A stretch of 64,000 bases of DNA. It comes from Phocoena phocoena. Its lineage: Eukaryota; Chordata; Mammalia; Artiodactyla; Phocoenidae. The position numbers and the translations under genes are program-made. Positions 58,111-64,000 of this stretch are shown here, in pieces; position 1 is the stretch's first letter, and each line of letters begins with the position of its first letter. The notes below the pieces were generated by a model. It ran no database searches. It had not been told where the DNA came from and saw only the letters and a list, made by a program, of their open reading frames with translations. The stretch lies in contig NC_089220.1 in the NCBI RefSeq assembly GCF_963924675.1, forward strand, positions 58,538,639-58,602,638, given 5' to 3'.

Positions 58111-60804
58111 CAATGACATTACCCTAGTACATGGTAAAAAGCAAATACAGAAAAAGTAGTACCACTCTGCTCCCTCTTTCCTCTTCTTTCTTTTTTTTCT
58201 TCTACCCACTCCAGTCTTCTTCCTCTCTTCTGTATTTCCCCTACCCCCTTTTTATCCCTAAGAATCTGGATGCTTCTATAAACATTAGATAGAATATTTA
58301 TTTGATGAGTGCACAAAACTGAACCCTAGAGAAAAAATAATGAAAACAAAACTCATCTGAGACTTAGACACAAATACCTAGGGATTTAAAAATAAGGCTG
58401 AACAAATTTTAACAGCTATACAATGAGTTGTTTCTTGTGAGCATATAAACAGCATTAGAGTCAAACATTAACAAAGTTGTACAACATCTTGGTGTTAACG
58501 GCTTACCATTGAATAGATGTTCAGTTATGCATTCATATATTTAGAACACAGGTTGCAAAAAAATGTATAAATTTAAATAATTTATTGTCTTTGATTTATT
58601 GACCACCTTTATTCTAAATCCTCTATTATAATTTAAGCAACTTCCAAGACATATCTTAGAAAAAATATTGGACCATGTATCTAATCCCCAAAGTACAAAT
58701 CATAGCTAGTCTATTTCAAGGCTTTTTCTTAATAGCTAGTTCTATAAAATATAGATTTGAGGGTGCTTTGAGGAAAACAGAATATTGTGTAGTGCTTTCT
58801 ACTCATAATAATGCAAATTTGAAACTGTAGAGTTTACCTATAAAGAAAAGAGATCATTGTATAGTGCTTCAAACAACTCAGAGCTTTATTTTTCCATGTT
58901 ATAAAAAGTCAGAAAGGAGGCAGGTGCTGACATTTTTATCAACTGGTGATGGCTGTCAGGGCCCAGGACTAAGGTCATCTTGGTTGACCTTCATAATGTG
59001 AAGACAGATGCTACAATCCTCACATTAGAATCTGAAGCATGAAGAAAGAGGAGAAGCAAAAGAATAGAACAAAGGACCTTCCTGTCAGGAAGCTGATTTT
59101 TCCCCTCTTTTAGGGTCCTTTTCTAGAAGCTCTCTAGTCAATGACTTCTGCTTATATGTAATTTGGTAGAACTGAATCAGTGGCTATTTCTGTCTGCAAG
59201 GAAGGTTGGGAAGTATCAATTTTTAGTTGGTTGCTTACAACAAATCAGAGCTTGATTAGTAAGGAGTTTGATTAGTACGTAAGGCTATTTATTATGTAAG
59301 CAATAAAAGGGTCTCTCATGCAGTTCATACTTTGGCTCCCTAACATTCGTATATAACATTCACACACATATGTCTTCCCACCTCCTCAAAGTAGACAGCC
59401 ACAAAGCCCTATCCTTTTGGCATCCAGGTCAAAATATAAGATCTCTGGGTAATGTTTAATTTTTCTCATCAGGCCTGACTATAACTCCTTGTGGTTTGAT
59501 GATATGTAAACTAAATTACAAGTTACCTGCTCATGATACATTTGAAAAATGATCCAGGAGAATAAGGAAAATAAATATTAAATTACCATAAAGAATGGAG
59601 AATAATGGGAAATGAACAGCCCTCACTAGTCTCTAGTAATTATGAAATCCTACTAGGAAGAGTATCAAGGATTCTCTGCCTTGTGAATGAAGAAATTTTC
59701 TTGATCAGTCTGTCAATACCGTGTTCTATGTACTAAGAATACCTACTTTAAATATTGTACTCAAAGGCTACAGTTGAAGAGGATATTGGTATTATAGTGG
59801 CTGAGCACTGTTAGCATCCTTTCACCTGTTGGTGCCAGTAGAGACACCCAGAATATACTCCAGATTTAAAAATCACTGGTTCTTTGGTCTCAGTAGAGAA
59901 ACTTGTATCAGACTGACACTCCCAATGAATGCAAGTCTAAAACATGGATTTAAAACAACAAGCTTTAAGATTTACATGACCAAGATCCAACAAAGAAGGG
60001 AAGGACATTGAGTTGTGGTGTATACTTCCTCCAGGTACCTGCAGATTTCCCATGCTGTGAAGAAAGGGCAAGTGTGTATGCGGCTAGGTACTTGGGAGAG
60101 TTTCACTGGGCTATAGAGGCAAAGACTGGAGTTCAGAAATGCCAAAGGGCAGGGATTTGAGGGGTCATGATACTAGAGAGAGAAATCATAGATGTGAGCC
60201 TGAAATTCTCCATTAACTTTTCCTCTAAGTATTTGCTGAATGCTAAACCTCTAATGCAATGAACAAAATGCTGAAAAATAAAACAAGCAGAAAACAGCCC
60301 TTGTAGGCTAAAAATCTAAGCAGGGATTTTGATTTTCTTATGGAGTTCACACAAGTAAATCTGCGTGTAATCTCCCTCTCTGCCAGAAGAAATACAATCC
60401 TTTCAAAGCAATGAAGAAGTAAACATCATTCAAGTCCTCTACAATTTTCCCATCTAATATCAGGGATTCTATGAAAAATATTGGGTATGCCAATAAAAAG
60501 TAGTTTCAAGAGGTTCCATGAACTTTACATGAATCTGATATTAGTCTGTGTTTTGAATCTTATTTTTCATTTGCTTGATTTTACAGTTACAGATTCAAGT
60601 CTGGTTTATTAAGTCTCTTGAACTTTCCTCTTTTTATGTTTTATTAGTTTTATAAATGTCCTAACCAATATACTACTTTGTCCCTAATTTTATGTTAGTT
60701 CCTAATTTTATGCTAGTCCTTTTTTGATCATATCACATAATCTTTCTGTATTTTCCATTTATTTTTTCTCTGTTCCTTAATCTTCTTATTCAATAATAAA
60801 TATT
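58111..60804. other. Unique DNA with a polypyrimidine patch
   Basis: A C/T-rich stretch of about 90 bases lies at 58166-58256 (TTTCCTCTTCTTTCTTTTTT). The remainder has no frame, CpG-rich segment or repeat I can support. Confidence 0.4.
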
Positions 60805-60990
60805 CTCTTCACTTATACAACCCTATGAATTAGGTACCATTATTATTCCTACCTGATGCAGAATCTGAGAATCAAAGGTTAAGTAACCAGTAACCAGCCC
60901 AGTATCACAAAATTGTGATTCAAACCTGGGCAGTCTGGATCCAGAATCCATATACCTAACATTTATTCTATGCTGCCTCATACAAAATAA
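60805..60990 (+). repeat. MIR SINE
   Basis: ACAACCCTATGAATTAGGTA, CCATTATTATTCCTACCTGA, CAAAGGTTAAGTAACC and TTCAAACCTGGGCAGTCTGG follow the MIR consensus. Confidence 0.82.
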
Positions 60991-62902
60991 AGTGATGGGA
61001 CTCTCATTATATAAAACAGAAATAGGAGGGAAGTCTTTCAAAATATTAACATTGATTATGTGTGGGTTTTGTGTGTGTACAAAATTATTAATGCTCTATC
61101 TTCACTATCATTTTTATTAAAGTTTTTCAAAATTTGTATAAGCACTGTTTTTATAGTTGAATATATTTACAAGGAAAAATCCTGAAGATCAGAAGTGGCA
61201 TAAAATTATTCTGTCCTACTAGCAATGACTATAAAGAAGTGTTTTCTAGCTACAATGACTAAAATAGCAATAGTTACCTTAGGACAAAGCAAGTACTTCC
61301 GTTGTGGTTCATTCCATCAAATGCAAATATAATTTTATATATATCCTACAATTTTGGTTAAATATGAATTGGTTTTTGAAAAAATTGTAAGCGTATACTA
61401 TAGCTGTCTATTCAGTAGGAAATAGTTCTTTTTAAGGTTTATCAACCATTTCAAGACACCACATTGTCATAAATTTTACTGGAATTAGCAATTTTCTTGT
61501 TGCACTTTAATGCCCTTATTGAAGAGTTCTAGTGCATAAGCAATGTATTCCAATCACACTGTTAGAACTGAATTAAATATCAGAGTGTAGAATACTTCCC
61601 CCAAAATGCAATTTTAACAAGTTTTAACTGCAACATATGTAGTAAATCATTTTAATATATAACAGCAATAGTACTAAACATTTGGTAGGACAAACAATGC
61701 TTGGTAACTTAAACCACAGCAAAACTGAAAGTAGATTTTTAAAAAGTGCACTTTGTAAAAAAAAAAAATCTATCAGCTTGTATAGCAGAAAAAGAAATTG
61801 AGCATGAAATCACACAATGGTATGAACACTAACTGGTACCACAGGAGAGGAGTCATTGGAGATAAAAAGCTGCACACAGATAGATCACTTAAGCAGTTCC
61901 TGTGTCTGTGGCTACATTGCTTTTCTAAATGGTTCCTGCCATAACTCATTCACACTGATGAGACACATCCCTTCTCCTTGAGCCTAAACTATGCAGAAAC
62001 TCATAAGTCATTCTGATGGTGACAGAAAAAGAAAAGCTTTTGTCCAAAGAACTCCTGATTAACAACCCTAGCGGCCACTAATTTTTAGATGTTTCTTAAG
62101 TGTTACAAATACTAATCCAGCCAACCTGTTACATATGTTGCAATTTGTAATTATCAACCGAACCAAAACAAATCAAAATAATAAGCAATCAAGTAAGTTA
62201 CGGTGTGAAGTATATAACTGGCGCAATTTTTATTTATTTATTTTTAATGTAATTTTTCCGATTTTTCACAGATGTAATCACACAATCAGGGCTAGAGAAG
62301 CACATGTGCACCTGGACACAGAACAAAGTTCACTACCCACTTCTTTGGAAACATACCGCTTGTTCCGTTCCCTTCAACATTTGTAAATAATGTTTGAATA
62401 TAGTTTTGAGACTCCTTCCCAAACATCATACAAGAATACTGTATTTTAAAATGATCATAAAATTCTCCAGTGTAATTAGAGTTTTGGCATATTATTTCCA
62501 AGGGGAGTATGAGGTGCTTCTAATAAATTTCTCTCTTAGAAAAAATAAGATAGTTACAGAGTAAAATATACATTATTTCTTTGACTCATTAGTATATTCT
62601 ATATATGTGGCTTTTAAGTATCAAATATTTATGTATATATTGAATATGTGTGTGTATATTTTTATAGCTAGGCTGGGTATCAGGCTTTGGAGTTAGCAAT
62701 AATTATCTATGGCCTGATTTTACAGATGATTTTTATTTTGTTCATTGAGTTATTCTATTTAAACATTTTTACACAATGGACATATATAATTAGAAAACTA
62801 TTTGAAATCATACTGCAACAAAAATAGTCATTTTCATAGCAAATATTACAGATTTTTAAATTTAGATTTTGTAAATATAGATTGGCATGTACTGCTTTTA
62901 TG
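60991..62902. other. AT-rich unique DNA, no feature seen
   Basis: No supported gene. The 83-codon frame at 62135-62386 has no recognisable domain. Confidence 0.45.
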
Positions 62903-63265
62903 TTCCAATTTTATTGAGATATAATTGACATAACATTGTATAAGTTTAAGAGGTACAGCTTGATAATTTGATACATGTATATATTGCAAAATTATTACCC
63001 AAAAGAGTAGTTAACACATCCATAACCTCACATAATTACCATTTCTTGTTGTTGTTGTGGGAAGAACATTTAAGATTTACTGTCTTAACAACTTTGAAGT
63101 ATACAGTATCGTGTTGTTAACTGTGGTCATGATGCTGTACATTAGATCTCCAGAACTTATTCATTCTATAACAAGAAGTTTGTACCCTTTGACCAAATCT
63201 AATTTTCCCCAGCCCCTGGCAACCACCATTAGAAACCACTCTGTTTCTATAAGTTCAGCTATTTT
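62903..63265 (-). mobile_element. Older L1 3'UTR, antisense
   Basis: TTTTATTGAGATATAATTGA, TTGATACATGTATATATTGC and CCCCTGGCAACCACCATTAG are landmarks of antisense L1 3'UTRs of the L1MA type. A younger L1 interrupts it at about 63266. Confidence 0.75.
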
Positions 63266-63863
63266 ATTATTTTTTTAAATTAAGTTTTATTGGAGTATAG
63301 TTGCTTTACAATGTTGTGTTAGTTTCTACTGTACAGCAAAATGAATCAGCCATACATATACATATATTCCCTCTTTTTGGGATTTCCTTCCCACTTAGGT
63401 CACCACAGTGCATTAAGTAGATTCCCTGTGCTATACATATGTTCTCACCAGTGATCTCTTTTATATATAATATCAAAAGTGTATAGGTGTCAATCCCAAT
63501 CTCCCAATTCCTCCCACCCCCCTTTCCCCCTAGGTATCCATACATTTGTTCTCTATGTCTATGTCTCTATTTCAGCATTACAAATAAGATCATCTATACC
63601 ATTTTTCTAGATTCCACATAGATGCATTAATATACAATATTTGGTTTTCTCTTTCTGACTTACTTCACTCTGTATGACACTCTCTGTGTCCATCCAGGTC
63701 TCTACAAATGACCCAATTTTGTTTCTTTTTATGGCTGAGTAATATTCCACTGTATATATGTACCACATCTTCTTTATCCATTCCTCTACTGATGGACATT
63801 TAGGTTGCTTCCATATCCTGGCTATTGTAAATAGTGCCGCTATGAACATCGGGGTTAATGTGT
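63266..63863 (-). mobile_element. Younger 5'-truncated L1, antisense
   Basis: A T-rich start is followed by TTTTATTGGAGTATAGTTGC (3'UTR) and the end of ORF2 on the - strand ([14 protein letters not shown] segment, KKMWYIYTVEYYSAIKRNKI). It is interrupted at about 63864 by a CHR SINE. Confidence 0.88.
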
Positions 63864-64000
63864 CTTTTATTTTATTTTTGCAGTACACGGGCCTCTCACT
63901 GTTGTGGCCTCTCCCATCGCAGAGCACAGGCTCTGGACGCACAGGCTCAGCAGCCATGGCTCACAGGCCTAGCTGCTCCACGACATGTGGGATCCTCCCA
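63864..64000 (-). mobile_element. Short-form CHR SINE, cut by the window end
   Basis: A T-rich tail with GCAGTACACGGGCCTCTCAC, then CTCCACGACATGTGGGATCC. The tRNA-like head lies outside the window. Confidence 0.9.

Noticed and set aside
63607..63957. 116-codon - strand frame joining SINE and L1 sequence
   Set aside because: The frame is an accident of a CHR SINE next to an L1 ORF2 end; no start context or splice site supports expression.
1..64000. CRISPR arrays, operons, ribosome binding sites, bacterial terminators
   Set aside because: The DNA is mammalian nuclear sequence; such features do not apply and no regularly spaced direct repeats were seen.

Overview
The window reads as non-coding nuclear DNA from a cetacean (whale or dolphin). 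The main evidence is the SINE content. Several copies of the tRNA-derived CHR-type SINE are present, in a long form (about 330 bp) and a short form (about 200 bp, ending in a terminal GCGGTAC-type motif next to the A/T tail). I saw no BovB or Bov-tA elements, which would point to a ruminant. The base composition is AT-rich and strewn with mammalian repeats (MIR, L2, MaLR LTRs, Tigger1, old L1M and younger cetartiodactyl-type L1). I found no intact host protein-coding gene, rRNA, tRNA gene or CRISPR array.

Layout. 1-1680: two L1 3' ends in opposite orientation beside an (AT)n tract. 1.7-4.7 kb: unique AT-rich DNA with one MIR. 4723-7080: a nearly full-length Tigger1 DNA transposon with a decayed transposase. 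7.9-14.7 kb: L2, MIR, MaLR-type LTR pieces, a short CHR SINE and a small TA-flanked DNA transposon that splits a MIR. 14.7-16.7 kb: no recognisable feature. 16.7-22.5 kb: one old L1M on the + strand, cut into pieces by later insertions (an antisense L1, two LTRs and a solo LTR of the same family as the provirus described next). 22.48-23.9 kb: a GC-rich, decayed retrocopy of TACC3, the only host-gene-derived sequence I recognise. 24.6-39.2 kb: an ancient repeat split by a class I endogenous retrovirus on the - strand (25680-38963). That provirus is itself split by a roughly 5.9 kb L1, which contains a CHR SINE. 39.76-44.99 kb: a second long antisense L1. 45-47 kb: no recognisable feature. 47-50.1 kb: antisense old L1M broken up by MaLR LTRs. 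50.6-62.9 kb: mostly unique DNA with two long-form CHR SINEs, one L1 fragment, MIRs, a MaLR remnant and a (GT)n microsatellite. 62.9-64 kb: an older L1, a younger L1 and a short CHR SINE that runs off the window end.

Nothing here works together as a pathway. Its interest is as a record of transposition: boundaries and target-site duplications can be read for several elements and give a relative order of insertion. The retrovirus is heavily broken: env is truncated, the 3' LTR U3 is partly missing, reading frames are interrupted, and an L1 and a SINE are inserted. I saw no sign of a previously undescribed functional system.
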